NCBI RefSeq assembly: GCF_023555415.1
Contig: NZ_JAKRYL010000001.1
Location: 186,001 to 250,000 of the forward strand
DNA from: Halalkalibacter alkaliphilus
GTDB lineage: Bacteria; Bacillota; Bacilli; Bacillales; Bacillaceae_D
Direction: 5' to 3'
Length of the DNA stretch: 64,000 nucleotides
Positions 27,278 to 35,848 of this stretch are shown in pieces (position 1 is the stretch's first letter; each line of letters opens with the position of its first letter). The position numbers were made by a program, and so were the translations under genes. The notes under the pieces were generated by a model. The model saw nothing but the letters and a program-made list of their open reading frames with translations, had not been told where the DNA came from and did no database searches.

Positions 27278-28423
27278 CTAATATTTAAGCCCTTCTTCTT
27301 CCTCCACCAACGGCAGTATTACTAATACCTTTGTCCCAGCGACCAAATTCTCAAACTGAATTGCTCCGTTATGCTCTTGTATGATTCGTTGAGAAATTGA
27401 TAACCCTAACCCCGTTCCCTCATCTTTCGTTGAAAAGAATGGTTCACCGATTCTCCCAATAATTGAAACGGGTATACCTGGCCCATTATCGACAATTTCA
27501 ATAAAGACCTCTTGTTGATTCTGGACGTTTACGGTAACTTTTACTTTTCCACCTTCAGCTCCAGCAGCTTCAATCGCATTTTTCATTAAATTGATCAAAA
27601 CTTGTTTTATCTGTGATTTGTCTACATGTACATTCGCTTTTTTAACTTCAAATGATAGCGCTACATCTACGTTATGCAGCGTTGCTTCATTTTTCATAAA
27701 ATCAACAGTCTCACTTACAAGATCATTTATATTATAATAATCTCTTTTAGGTGCCGTTGGTTGAGTTGCCATAAGAAAATCATTAATTAGTTGATTCATC
27801 CGGTCCATTTCACTTAATACAATATCTCTAAAGTGATTATGTTTTTGGTCTTCAAATAAAAACTGAACAAATCCTCTCACCGATTGCATCGGATTGCGTA
27901 ATTCATGTGCCAAGCCAGCAGACAATTGACCAAGCAATGATAATTTTTCAAGTCTCATTAATTTATCATCGAATTCATCATAGCTTGATTTCCCTGCGTT
28001 TTCTATAATAACTGAAACGACAGATGATAAACGCTTAATCGTTTCGATCTCCTGCTCTGTAAAAGCATAAGGTTCAGGATCGATCGCACAAACGGTACCA
28101 AACAACTTCCCATTTGAAAGGTAAACAGGCATCCCTAAATAAGAACCTATTCTCGCTTCATAAATCGCATCAAATACACTTGCTCTGTCATCTTTTTTTG
28201 TATCATTTATAATTAATGGTTCCCGACCATCACAAGGAATAAGACTTCATATAGCATGGTCTTTCGGCAATTCTACTCCTTCTTCCAAGGAACAGCCCTT
28301 TTGGTTAAAAACCTTAATGACTTTAAACGTCTCTTCTATATGACTCACAAAATGGGTTCTTGTCCCAATTGATTGGCTTGCAAACCATAGCATATCCTCT
28401 AATGCCTGCTCGTACCGGTTCAT
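27278..28423 (-). pseudogene. GAF-domain sensor histidine kinase interrupted by an in-frame TGA
   Basis: The continuous reading starts MNRYEQALEDMLWFASQSIG at 28423, after AGGGGGG. It meets TGA at 28249-28247 (codon 59), between PKDHAI and SLIPCDGREPLIINDT, inside a GAF domain. It then runs unbroken to 27278. The distal part has the rest of GAF (to TEQEIETIKRLSSVVS), the H-box LSAGLAHELRNPMQSVRGF, the N-box NLMKNAIEAAG, DNGPGIP and GTGLGLSIS. An intact product would be about 381 residues and cytoplasmic. The frame is kept on both sides, so a single nonsense change, a sequencing error or reinitiation are all possible. No response regulator is adjacent. Confidence 0.8.
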
Positions 28424-28621
28424 CCATATCCCCCCTTACTAAACAAACTTCTCTTTTCTTCTATGTAACAACATTATAAGAATAAAGCATAAAAGTCTAT
28501 GCCCATATACAAATTAGCATTAAAAATCGGATTATATCAAGAGCTAATACTACCAATTAAGAAACCTTTTTTTGGAATTCTCAATTAACGTTATGTTATG
28601 AAAGATCCTAGTCTAAAAAAG

Positions 28622-28659
28622 ATGCCTGTCACTCGAAAAATCTCACGAGCCACAGGCAT
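28622..28659 (-). terminator. Terminator of the acyltransferase gene
   Basis: ATGCCTGT pairs with ACAGGCAT, with an inner CTCG/CGAG stem, 25 bases after the acyltransferase stop. On the minus strand CTTTTTTAG follows. Confidence 0.78.
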
Positions 28660-28684
28660 GAACATGTAGATCAATTACTATAAC

Positions 28685-29767
28685 TTATGCAGCATTTGAC
28701 ATTTTCGTTTCTCTGATTACCTTCTTTCTTACTGGAGTTTTTCCCACCACAAACTCCCCGAAAGGCAATTTAGAAATGATGTAGATTAAAAGTATTGGAA
28801 TCACTATTCCAACAACAAATTGGATCATTAAATAATTGAATTCTGTTGTTTCTGCTAATGGAAATCTCCTGCTTATAACTGTTTGAACAAATGGATGAAG
28901 CAAATAGATTCCAAACGAATACCCACTAAATGAAACTACCCACGACGGAATTTGTTTCACTTTTGATATGAATAAGACTAAGAGAAAAAACAACAAAACC
29001 GTATAAGGAATCAGATCAAATCGAGCCGATGTCACTCGCATCAAAACTCCTGTATGATATATATATTGAACAAGTCCTAGTGAAGCAATTACTCCATAAG
29101 CAATAAGCTTCCAATTTTTATTCACCATTTCAATAAAATGCTCATAGTTTCGTCCACAATAATAGGCAACCACATAATAGAAAAACCAACCTACAAACAA
29201 AACTCGTGAAAAGAATAAAGTTAAATAACTCGAATGATTGACATAATCTATAAAATAAAAATATAAACTAATCCAATACACCACACTAACAAAAAAACTT
29301 ACCATTAACACAAGTGCTGGTTTGAACCTATTTATATATTTTACGAAAAGCAAATGTATGAAATAAAATTGAAAGATGATTAAAACAAAATACCCATGCC
29401 ATTGCCCAATAAAGTTATATCCGACCTCTTTAGCAAAGTCATTGAATGTCCAGTTAAATCGATAATATTTATCACCAGCATAAAACACCGCCATAACAAG
29501 ATAAGGTATGAGAATATACTTGATTCTCTTTATCAAAAAACCTTTCGGAACGTTATCTTTATACGCATGCGTCATAACAATGGTTGAGATCAATACAAAC
29601 ATCGGTGTTCCGTACAGTAAGATCATTTGAAGCGTCCGGTAAACAACCCGATCATCCCCAGTCACAGAAAAATCTGCGAGAACTCTACTCACAGCGTGAA
29701 TGAGGACAACACTTAAACAAGCAATGATCCGGAGCCAATACACTTCGTTCATCTGTTTCGCTCTCAC
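28685..29767 (-). CDS. Membrane acyltransferase (acyltransferase 3/OafA family)
   Basis: The roughly 360-residue protein has ten or so membrane helices and opens NEVYWLRIIACLSVVLIHAVS, the family signature with the catalytic His. It ends with a helix typical of the family (GYSFGIYLLHPFVQTV) and a basic tail. Such proteins O-acetylate sugars, peptidoglycan or surface polymers from the membrane. I prefer the GTG at 29767, ten bases after AAAGGAG; the frame is open to a TTG at 29833 with a poor site. It is monocistronic, so the acceptor molecule is unknown. Confidence 0.85.
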   Translation of the reverse strand: MRAKQMNEVYWLRIIACLSVVLIHAVSRVLADFSVTGDDRVVYRTLQMILLYGTPMFVLISTIVMTHAYKDNVPKGFLIKRIKYILIPYLVMAVFYAGDKYYRFNWTFNDFAKEVGYNFIGQWHGYFVLIIFQFYFIHLLFVKYINRFKPALVLMVSFFVSVVYWISLYFYFIDYVNHSSYLTLFFSRVLFVGWFFYYVVAYYCGRNYEHFIEMVNKNWKLIAYGVIASLGLVQYIYHTGVLMRVTSARFDLIPYTVLLFFLLVLFISKVKQIPSWVVSFSGYSFGIYLLHPFVQTVISRRFPLAETTEFNYLMIQFVVGIVIPILLIYIISKLPFGEFVVGKTPVRKKVIRETKMSNAA

Positions 29768-29833
29768 ATCATTCACGCTCCTTTTCAAATTTATGAACTC
29801 TACTATTTTCTTTGATTTCTTTCTATTTCTCAA

Positions 29834-30169
29834 TTTATAAAACCATCCTAAAATGTAAAATTGAGGATAAATGATCTAAATTATGTTCAGAAAAAAACAT
29901 TGTAGCGAAGCCCTCCTGCACATGCAAAGGGCTTCGCTACATGGTTAAAGACCACTATCGAAAAAGAGAACAACATTATTTGTCGTACTGTTCAACTAAT
30001 GTGCTTGCTTCATTTATTACGACTTCAAATAGCATCAAGATAATCAGTTAACTAATTTTTAATGCGAGGATTAGAGGAACACGGTAATGGACAGCTTTAA
30101 AAAAGTGTCCATTACTCAGTTTCATTTCATTCTGTCTAGGATAAATTCATTCTTTAACCTAAGTAATTT
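29834..30169. other. Intergenic region with two perfect stem-loops
   Basis: No gene is seen. A 14-bp stem (29901-29914 with 29928-29941, TGTAGCGAAGCCCT arm) is followed on the minus strand by a run of seven T and is probably the terminator for the proline dehydrogenase transcript. A second 10-bp stem, GTAATGGACA/TGTCCATTAC (30084-30115), lies nearer the gene end without a T-run outside it. Confidence 0.65.
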
Positions 30170-30421
30170 TTAATCACAACCACTAGGAAAATCATCTTCT
30201 TTTAGTATAGCCAGAGTCATATCATGTATGACTCTATCACCTTGTTTCACATTCAAAGAAGATATGTTCCCACCTCCCCCTATTTCTATTTTTTTCAGTA
30301 CACCCTCGTTCGTCTTAAGTAGAAATAAAGGCTCCCATTCATGTACATAGGCCCCTTCATTTACATAGATCTCATCAATCGTACCATTACAAACACTAAC
30401 AACTGTACGGTAAGTATTCAC
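30170..30421 (-). CDS. Biotin/lipoyl-like single-domain protein (83 aa)
   Basis: The 83-residue protein looks like a half-barrel carrier domain: CNGTIDEIYVNEGAYVHEWE, then LFLLKT, then ISSLNVKQGDRVIHDMTLAIL, as in biotinyl/lipoyl and HlyD-type hairpins. The usual modified Lys in M-K-M or D-K-A is missing; the turn reads GGGGNISS, so it is unlikely to carry a cofactor. GTG start with AGGAGG eight to nine bases before it. It follows proline dehydrogenase by 126 bases on the same strand. Function is unknown. Confidence 0.6.
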   Translation of the reverse strand: MNTYRTVVSVCNGTIDEIYVNEGAYVHEWEPLFLLKTNEGVLKKIEIGGGGNISSLNVKQGDRVIHDMTLAILKEDDFPSGCD

Positions 30422-30547
30422 AAGTAGCTTCCTCCTTCATAAATCTATCCTCCAAATTTTGAAGCTTCAACCATGAACAGCCTAAATTTAGTCACCTCGA
30501 GAAATTAAGATTACTAGAAATTCCTCTCCCAAAACTTTTCTGACTGT

Positions 30548-31465
30548 CTATTTTGAAAATAAACCTCTTAATGCGAATGCTACATTTTGAGGACGTTCAG
30601 CCAAACGCCTCATAAAATATCCAAACCAATCCTGTCCAAACGGTACATAAACACGCATCGTGTAGCCTTTTTTCACTAACTCTAATTGTAAATCTGTCCG
30701 AAAACCGTAAAGCATCTGAAATTCAAATTGGCTGTTTTTGATTCCGTTCTCTTTTGCAAAGCTTATTACTTTTTCAATAATATGATGATCATGTGTTGCT
30801 ATGGCCGTATAACTTCCACTTAGTAAATGGTTTTTGATAATATTAAAGTAATTTTCATCGATTTTCGCTTTATCTTGAAAGGCTACTTCAGGCGATTCTT
30901 TATATGCACCTTTTACTAATCTTAGTGAAATCCCTTTTAAGCTTCTAATATCTTCTTCGGCTCTAATTAGATAAGCTTGAATAACCGTTCCAACATTGTC
31001 ATAATCTTTCCTTAACTCTTTTAAAATTTCTAAAGTCTGCTGGCAATGTGAGTAGTCCTCCATATCAATCCTTACAAAGTTGTTATACTGTTTGGCCGTT
31101 CCGACAATTCGCCTCATATTTTCCAAACAAAAGTCTTCACTTATATCTAAACCAAGCTGTGTCATTTTAAGTGATAGATTGCAGTCAACACCTGTAGATG
31201 CCATGGCATCTAGTGTCTTTAGACAATATTCTGTTGCTGCTGTAGCTTCTTCCTTGCTATCTACAAACTCACCCAAATGGTCAAGTGTACACGTTAAACC
31301 TTGTTTATTTAATTCTTTCACTTTTGCTATTGCACTTTCGATATTTTTCCCCGCTACCACTTGAGATGCCCCTACTTTTAATCCCCACCTTTTCGCAGCA
31401 ACATTCAGTGCTTTATTTTGTGAAAGAAACATAAAGAAAAGTTTCATTGGTTGTTGTAAAATCAT
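30548..31465 (-). CDS. putB: Proline dehydrogenase
   Basis: The 305-residue monofunctional FAD enzyme oxidises L-proline to 1-pyrroline-5-carboxylate at the membrane face. It has the PutA-type barrel: TCTLDHLGEFVDSKEEA, CNLSLKMTQLG, VRIDMEDYSHC, LRLVKGAYKE and, at the end, GYFMRRLAERPQN, which holds the substrate-binding Arg pair. Length matches Bacillus PutB/FadM. It lies divergent to PutP, with P5C dehydrogenase nearby. A -24/-12 sequence lies 50 bases upstream, so expression should need sigma-54 and an activator. Confidence 0.93.
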   Translation of the reverse strand: MILQQPMKLFFMFLSQNKALNVAAKRWGLKVGASQVVAGKNIESAIAKVKELNKQGLTCTLDHLGEFVDSKEEATAATEYCLKTLDAMASTGVDCNLSLKMTQLGLDISEDFCLENMRRIVGTAKQYNNFVRIDMEDYSHCQQTLEILKELRKDYDNVGTVIQAYLIRAEEDIRSLKGISLRLVKGAYKESPEVAFQDKAKIDENYFNIIKNHLLSGSYTAIATHDHHIIEKVISFAKENGIKNSQFEFQMLYGFRTDLQLELVKKGYTMRVYVPFGQDWFGYFMRRLAERPQNVAFALRGLFSK

Positions 31466-31514
31466 TTTGATCCCTCCAGTATCAGATTAGAATTTTTGCT
31501 TGCTACCTTCCCTT

Positions 31515-31531
31515 ATGCAAAACCCATGCCA
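31515..31531 (-). promoter_or_regulatory. Sigma-54 (-24/-12) promoter of proline dehydrogenase
   Basis: On the minus strand TGGCATGGGTTTTGCAT has GG and GC ten bases apart, as required for SigL. The predicted start is near 31505, about 40 bases before the gene. The same pattern precedes putP and the P5C dehydrogenase gene. Confidence 0.8.
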
Positions 31532-31609
31532 TTTTTTTAACAGCATTATTCAGGCTATTTCTTTAAAATACCACCATCTATCCATACACATCTGTTTAAT
31601 ACCGTCTAA

Positions 31610-31627
31610 TTTATACATATGTGTAAA
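31610..31627. promoter_or_regulatory. Dyad between putB and putP, candidate activator site
   Basis: TTTATACAT/ATGTGTAAA is an 18-bp inverted repeat with one mismatch. Extended to GTGTAAACG it shares nine bases with the perfect dyad upstream of the P5C dehydrogenase promoter (35617-35645). It lies about 80 bases upstream of the putB -24 element and 160 upstream of the putP one, so one site could serve both. Confidence 0.55.
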
Positions 31628-31678
31628 CGCCATCATTCACTTTTCACCTAAGAACCTTGTACATGACTATTAAAAAAA

Positions 31679-31718
31679 CGATAGAAGGTGAAAAACTAGT
31701 TGTTCTCACCTTCTATCG
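31679..31718 (-). terminator. Minus-strand terminator between divergent putB and putP
   Basis: A 13-bp perfect stem (CGATAGAAGGTGA with TCACCTTCTATCG) is followed on the minus strand by seven T. No annotated minus-strand gene ends here. It would stop transcripts antisense to the putP leader from entering putB, or end an unrecognised RNA. Confidence 0.7.
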
Positions 31719-31787
31719 TTATTTTCAACCATCTAAACAGATTAGGCATTCTATAGTTAAACATGATAGAACACCCATTATTAGTTT

Positions 31788-31804
31788 TGGCATAGTTATT
31801 GCAT
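31788..31804 (+). promoter_or_regulatory. Sigma-54 (-24/-12) promoter of the putP unit
   Basis: TGGCATAGTTATTGCAT matches the SigL consensus with correct GG-GC spacing. The predicted start near 31814 is about 44 bases before the small accessory gene. Confidence 0.8.
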
Positions 31805-31857
31805 ATAAAAAGTAAACTCATTAAATAAAATTTTTCAAAGGAAAGGAGTGAGTACTA

Positions 31858-31959
31858 ATGGATTATAGTCTTTCATCAGTGACATGGCTTTGGGTCTGTG
31901 TTCCTTTTATCGGAATTATCGGTCTATCTATTTTAACCTTAATTTTTGAAAAGGAGTGA
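31858..31959 (+). CDS. Symporter small accessory protein (33 aa)
   Basis: A 33-residue frame, MDYSLSSVTWLWVCVPFIGI and onward to LTLIFEKE, is one membrane helix with an acidic-basic end. GGAAAGGAG lies nine bases before the ATG. Its last codons contain the AAAAGGAG ribosome binding site of putP, which starts eight bases later, so the two are translationally coupled. Very short one-helix peptides encoded just before SSS carriers are a known family of symporter accessory proteins. Their role in carrier assembly or activity is still inferred. Confidence 0.78.
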   Translation: MDYSLSSVTWLWVCVPFIGIIGLSILTLIFEKE

Positions 31960-31967
31960 GGAACTGA

Positions 31968-33494
31968 ATGAATACAGCCACTATGATTACATTTACTGTA
32001 TATTTAATAGGAATGTTAGGTATTGGTTTATGGACTTACAAGAGAACAAATACCATTTCCGATTATTTCTTAGGAGGAAGAAGTTTAAATAGTTGGGTAG
32101 CTGCCATGAGTGCACAAGCTTCTGATATGAGTGGTTGGTTACTTTTAGGTCTTCCTGGTGTGATCTATGTATCAGGGTTAAATGGAATGTGGATCGCCAT
32201 CGGATTAGCGGTCGGTACATATCTCAATTGGCAGTTCGTAGCTAAACGATTACGCAAATACACCGAGGTTGTAAATTCAATTACCATACCAAATTATTTT
32301 GAAAATAGATTTAAAGATTCTACAAAGATGTTACGTATCATTTCTGCGGTGACAATTATAGTCTTCTTTTTATTCTACGCATCCTCTGGGATGGTTGCGG
32401 GAGCTGTCTTGTTTGAGCAAGCATTTGGTATTGACTATAACATGGCATTATTTATAGGAGCTATCGTCATTGTATCTTATACCTTTCTCGGTGGGTTCCT
32501 TGCAGTTAGTCTAACAGATTTCGTTCAAGGTATTTTAATGTTATGTGCGTTATTATTTGTCCCAGCATTAATCATTGTTTCACTCGGAGGTTTGCCTGGA
32601 CTATGGAATAATATCGGACAAGTTAATGTTGACCTACTCGATATTATGAAATCCGTTGGAATTGAAGAGAACTCATGGATAACAAACGCTACTTCATTCA
32701 GTATAATTGGAACCGTTTCATTGCTTGCGTGGGGAGTTGGATACTTTGGGCAACCTCATATTTTAACTCGTTTCATGAGTATAAGAAGCGCTGCTGAAAT
32801 TCCAAAAGCTAGGCTTATTGCTGTAGTATGGGTTGTCCTTTCCCTTGTTGGTGCTGGATTGGTAGGAATCGTCGCAATCACACAATTTGATGTGCCAATA
32901 GAAAACCCCGAAAGCGTATTCATACTCCTCGTCCAAAATTTGTTTAATCCTTGGATAGCTGGTATCTTACTCGCTGCAATTTTAGCAGCTATTATGAGTA
33001 CGATTGACTCACAATTGTTAGTTTCCTCAAGTGCAGTTGCTGAAGATTTTTACAAGCAGATTTTTAGAAAGAATGCTAGTGAAAAAGAGCTTGTTTGGGT
33101 CAGTCGTGGGTCTGTCATTTTCATTTCGATTGTTGCTGTTATATTAGCTAAAAGCGGAGGAAATGTATTAGAGCTTGTCTCTTATGCTTGGGCAGGTTTT
33201 GGAGCAGCATTTGGTCCAGTAATTATCCTCTCTCTTTTCTGGAGACGAATGACAAAAAATGGAGCTCTTGCCGGTATGATAACTGGTGCTTTAACGATTA
33301 TACTATGGGGAAAGATTGAAATATTAAATAACATAGGCTTATATGAACTTGTTCCCGGGTTCATCCTAGCATGGATTGCTATTGTCATCGTTAGTCTTAT
33401 TGATAAAGCCCCGTCTTTTGAAATTAAAGAGGAATTTAACCGGGTAGTTAATCAGCCTAGTGACCAGCAACATGAACATAATAAATCTTTATAA
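31968..33494 (+). CDS. putP: Sodium/proline symporter
   Basis: The 508-residue SSS carrier has about 13 membrane helices and takes up proline with Na+. Typical PutP stretches are TISDYFLGGRSLNSWVAAMS, AQASDMSGWLLLGLPG (Na+ and proline contacts), LGGFLAVSLTDFVQGILM, GYFGQPHILTRFMSI and LAAIMSTIDSQLLVSSSAV. It lies divergent to proline dehydrogenase and near P5C dehydrogenase, behind a sigma-54 promoter, so proline uptake as a carbon or nitrogen source rather than osmoprotection is likely. Confidence 0.95.
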   Translation: MNTATMITFTVYLIGMLGIGLWTYKRTNTISDYFLGGRSLNSWVAAMSAQASDMSGWLLLGLPGVIYVSGLNGMWIAIGLAVGTYLNWQFVAKRLRKYTEVVNSITIPNYFENRFKDSTKMLRIISAVTIIVFFLFYASSGMVAGAVLFEQAFGIDYNMALFIGAIVIVSYTFLGGFLAVSLTDFVQGILMLCALLFVPALIIVSLGGLPGLWNNIGQVNVDLLDIMKSVGIEENSWITNATSFSIIGTVSLLAWGVGYFGQPHILTRFMSIRSAAEIPKARLIAVVWVVLSLVGAGLVGIVAITQFDVPIENPESVFILLVQNLFNPWIAGILLAAILAAIMSTIDSQLLVSSSAVAEDFYKQIFRKNASEKELVWVSRGSVIFISIVAVILAKSGGNVLELVSYAWAGFGAAFGPVIILSLFWRRMTKNGALAGMITGALTIILWGKIEILNNIGLYELVPGFILAWIAIVIVSLIDKAPSFEIKEEFNRVVNQPSDQQHEHNKSL

Positions 33495-33540
33495 CGGCTA
33501 CTATGCAAGATAAAAAGGTAGACGGCTCCATAGTGAACTT

Positions 33541-33589
33541 CTCTCCTTAAGGTAGACAGGTTGTCTTACTTAAGGGGGAGCTTTTTTTT
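33541..33589 (+). terminator. Terminator of putP
   Basis: CTCTCCTTAAG pairs with CTTAAGGGGGAG (one weak pair) over a 17-base loop, followed by eight T. It ends the plus-strand putP transcript. Confidence 0.85.
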
Positions 33590-33739
33590 GTATCCAATAA
33601 ATATTATCCTAGTCTGTTTAAGTGTGAAGCGCTGGAAATCATCAAAAGTGAGATAAACAACATTTGAGAACCTATCAGATGCGGATAGAGGGTTATATCC
33701 ATTAATATAATTAATGACAGATACCAAAAACACCTAAAA

Positions 33740-33772
33740 GGCCTCAGCCCTATGGAATATAGAGCTAAAGCC
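33740..33772 (-). terminator. Probable terminator of the P5C dehydrogenase gene
   Basis: On the minus strand GGCTTTAGC pairs with GCTGAGGCC (two G-U pairs), followed by a CTTTTAGGTGTTTTTGG stretch, 57 bases after the stop codon. Confidence 0.5.
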
Positions 33773-33828
33773 GATTAGGTCATTTTATTATTTCCCATGT
33801 CTACTTAACGAGGACACTTCATTTTAAT

Positions 33829-35460
33829 TTATTCTGCATCCATAAATGGATATGCAATTTCTGTAGTTGGAGCAAAGTTTTCTTTGATAATACGCGGACT
33901 CGTCCAACGAATCATGTTAAATACAGAACCTGCTTTATCGTTTGTACCAGAACCACGAGAACCGCCAAATGGTTGTTGATTAATCACCGCACCAGTTGGT
34001 TTATCATTAATATAGAAGTTTCCAGCTGCACCAGATAAGCGGCGTTCTAAGTGCATAATTGCTTGACGATCTTGTGCAAAGATCGCGCCTGTTAATGCAT
34101 ACATAGACGCTGTATCTACGGCAGTCAATGTTTCTTCTAATTGATTATTTTCATACACATAAATCGTTAATACTGGTCCAAAAATTTCTTCTACCATTGT
34201 TTTGAAGTTTGGATTAGTTGTCACAATGATTGTCGGTTGAACGAAATATCCTTCAGAATCATCATAAGTACCACCAGCAATAATCTCTGCTTCTTCAGAA
34301 GCTGCAGCATAGTCGATGTAGCTTGTGATTGAATCAAAAGCTGCTTTATCAATTACCGCACCCATGAAGTTTGTAAAGTCTCGGATATCTCCTACTTTAA
34401 GCTTAGCAGTTTCTTCCACTAAACCACCTTTCACTTCCTCCCATATGTTTGCAGGGATGTAAGCACGAGAAGCTGCTGAACATTTTTGACCTTGGTATTC
34501 AAAAGCACCACGAACAAGGCCAGCTACTACTTTATCTCGTTGTGCAGTTTCATGAGCAAATACAAAGTCTTTTCCACCAGTTTCCCCAACCAAACGAGGA
34601 TATGATTTATAATTTGTAATGTTTTCGCCTACAGTTTTCCAAATTGTTTGGAACGTACTAGTTGATCCTGTAAAATGGAATCCAGACATACGAGGGTCTG
34701 TTAATACTACTTCCGATACTAGTGAACCACTGGAAGGTACGAAGTTAATTACGCCTTTTGGCAATCCCGCTTCTTCTAATATACGCATAAAGTAGTAGTT
34801 TGATAATAAAGCAGTTGTTGCTGGTTTCCAAACGACTACGTTCCCCATCATTGCAGGAGCTGATGGTAAGTTCCCACCAATTGCTGTGAAGTTAAATGGA
34901 GAAATTGCCAATACAAAACCATCTAATGGGCGGTATTCTAAACGGTTCCATATATTCTTCACACTTTCTGGTTGAATTTGATAAATTTGATTAGCATAAT
35001 CAACGCCAAAACGTAAGAAATCTGCTAATTCTTGTGCAGCATCAATTTCAGTTTGAAAAGCTGTTTTGGATTGTCCTAACATCGTAGCAGCATTCATTAC
35101 GTCACGGTATGGTCCAGAGATTAAATCAGCAGCTTTTAAGAAAATGGATGCACGGTGTTCCCATGGCATATTCGCCCATGATTCTTTTGCAGCCATTGCC
35201 GCTTCTACAGCATCTCGCAACTCTTTTTCTCCAGCTTGTGAAAAGTTTGCCAAAACATGTTGATGATCATGCGGCATAACCACTTGCTTCACTGTATCTG
35301 TTTTTATATTTTCTCCATTGATAATCACAGGGATATCGACTACGATTTCAGATTGGCGTTTTAATTCTTTCTTTAATGTTTCCCTTTCTTTTGTACCTGG
35401 AGCATATGTATTGCCAGGCTCGTTTTTCGGTGTTGGGATTTTGAAAATTCCGTTACTCAT
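33829..35460 (-). CDS. 1-pyrroline-5-carboxylate dehydrogenase (monofunctional, 543 aa)
   Basis: The 543-residue aldehyde dehydrogenase oxidises glutamate semialdehyde (from P5C) to glutamate with NAD+. It is the long, group 1 type with the N-terminal extension starting IFKIPTPKNEPGNTYAPGT. The general-base Glu lies in LVGETGGKDFVFAH, the nucleophile Cys in YQGQKCSAASRAY, and EEIFGPVLTIYVY follows. It completes proline to glutamate conversion with proline dehydrogenase. A -24/-12 promoter lies 50 bases upstream and a perfect dyad about 110 bases before that. Confidence 0.94.
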   Translation of the reverse strand: MSNGIFKIPTPKNEPGNTYAPGTKERETLKKELKRQSEIVVDIPVIINGENIKTDTVKQVVMPHDHQHVLANFSQAGEKELRDAVEAAMAAKESWANMPWEHRASIFLKAADLISGPYRDVMNAATMLGQSKTAFQTEIDAAQELADFLRFGVDYANQIYQIQPESVKNIWNRLEYRPLDGFVLAISPFNFTAIGGNLPSAPAMMGNVVVWKPATTALLSNYYFMRILEEAGLPKGVINFVPSSGSLVSEVVLTDPRMSGFHFTGSTSTFQTIWKTVGENITNYKSYPRLVGETGGKDFVFAHETAQRDKVVAGLVRGAFEYQGQKCSAASRAYIPANIWEEVKGGLVEETAKLKVGDIRDFTNFMGAVIDKAAFDSITSYIDYAAASEEAEIIAGGTYDDSEGYFVQPTIIVTTNPNFKTMVEEIFGPVLTIYVYENNQLEETLTAVDTASMYALTGAIFAQDRQAIMHLERRLSGAAGNFYINDKPTGAVINQQPFGGSRGSGTNDKAGSVFNMIRWTSPRIIKENFAPTTEIAYPFMDAE

Positions 35461-35510
35461 TCATTTCACATTCCTTCCTGAGTGGTTTATCTTGTATACA
35501 CCTATAAACA

Positions 35511-35527
35511 ATGCAATATCTGTGCCA
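35511..35527 (-). promoter_or_regulatory. Sigma-54 (-24/-12) promoter of P5C dehydrogenase
   Basis: On the minus strand TGGCACAGATATTGCAT is a near-perfect SigL promoter with the required spacing. The predicted start near 35501 gives a 40-base leader. Confidence 0.85.
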
Positions 35528-35616
35528 AAAGGTAAAAAAGAGTTTAATTTCTCTAAAGTGGCTTTCCAAAACCATTATTCACACAAAATCACTGGGGAAA
35601 TCTATACAGTTCATTT

Positions 35617-35645
35617 ACATAAGTGTAAACGTTTTACACTTATGT
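35617..35645. promoter_or_regulatory. Perfect 29-bp dyad, candidate enhancer site for the sigma-54 activator
   Basis: ACATAAGTGTAAA and TTTACACTTATGT are perfect 13-bp arms around CGT. The centre is about 110 bases upstream of the P5C dehydrogenase -24/-12 promoter, the usual position for an upstream activating sequence. The half-site GTGTAAACG recurs in the putB-putP gap. The activator gene lies directly upstream. Confidence 0.65.
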
Positions 35646-35819
35646 ATAAAAGATTAAGAGATCGGGTTCCCTGTTTGCCCCTTCAAAGAAGTCTTGACGA
35701 TATGTACTGATAAAGCTTTACGTTTAATCCCTTTACTATCCTACATAAATGGCAGTGTTATAGGATCTGAATAGAAACAAACGTGCGTACTTACAAGCAA
35801 CTTGTTACACACAAAAAAA

Positions 35820-35840
35820 GTGAGACCCCGCGGTTCTCAC
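35820..35840 (-). terminator. Terminator of the sigma-54 activator gene
   Basis: GTGAGA pairs with TCTCAC (GTGAGAACC/GGGTCTCAC on the minus strand), nine bases after the stop, followed by CTTTTTTTTG. Confidence 0.8.
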
Positions 35841-35848
35841 CTTTACTC

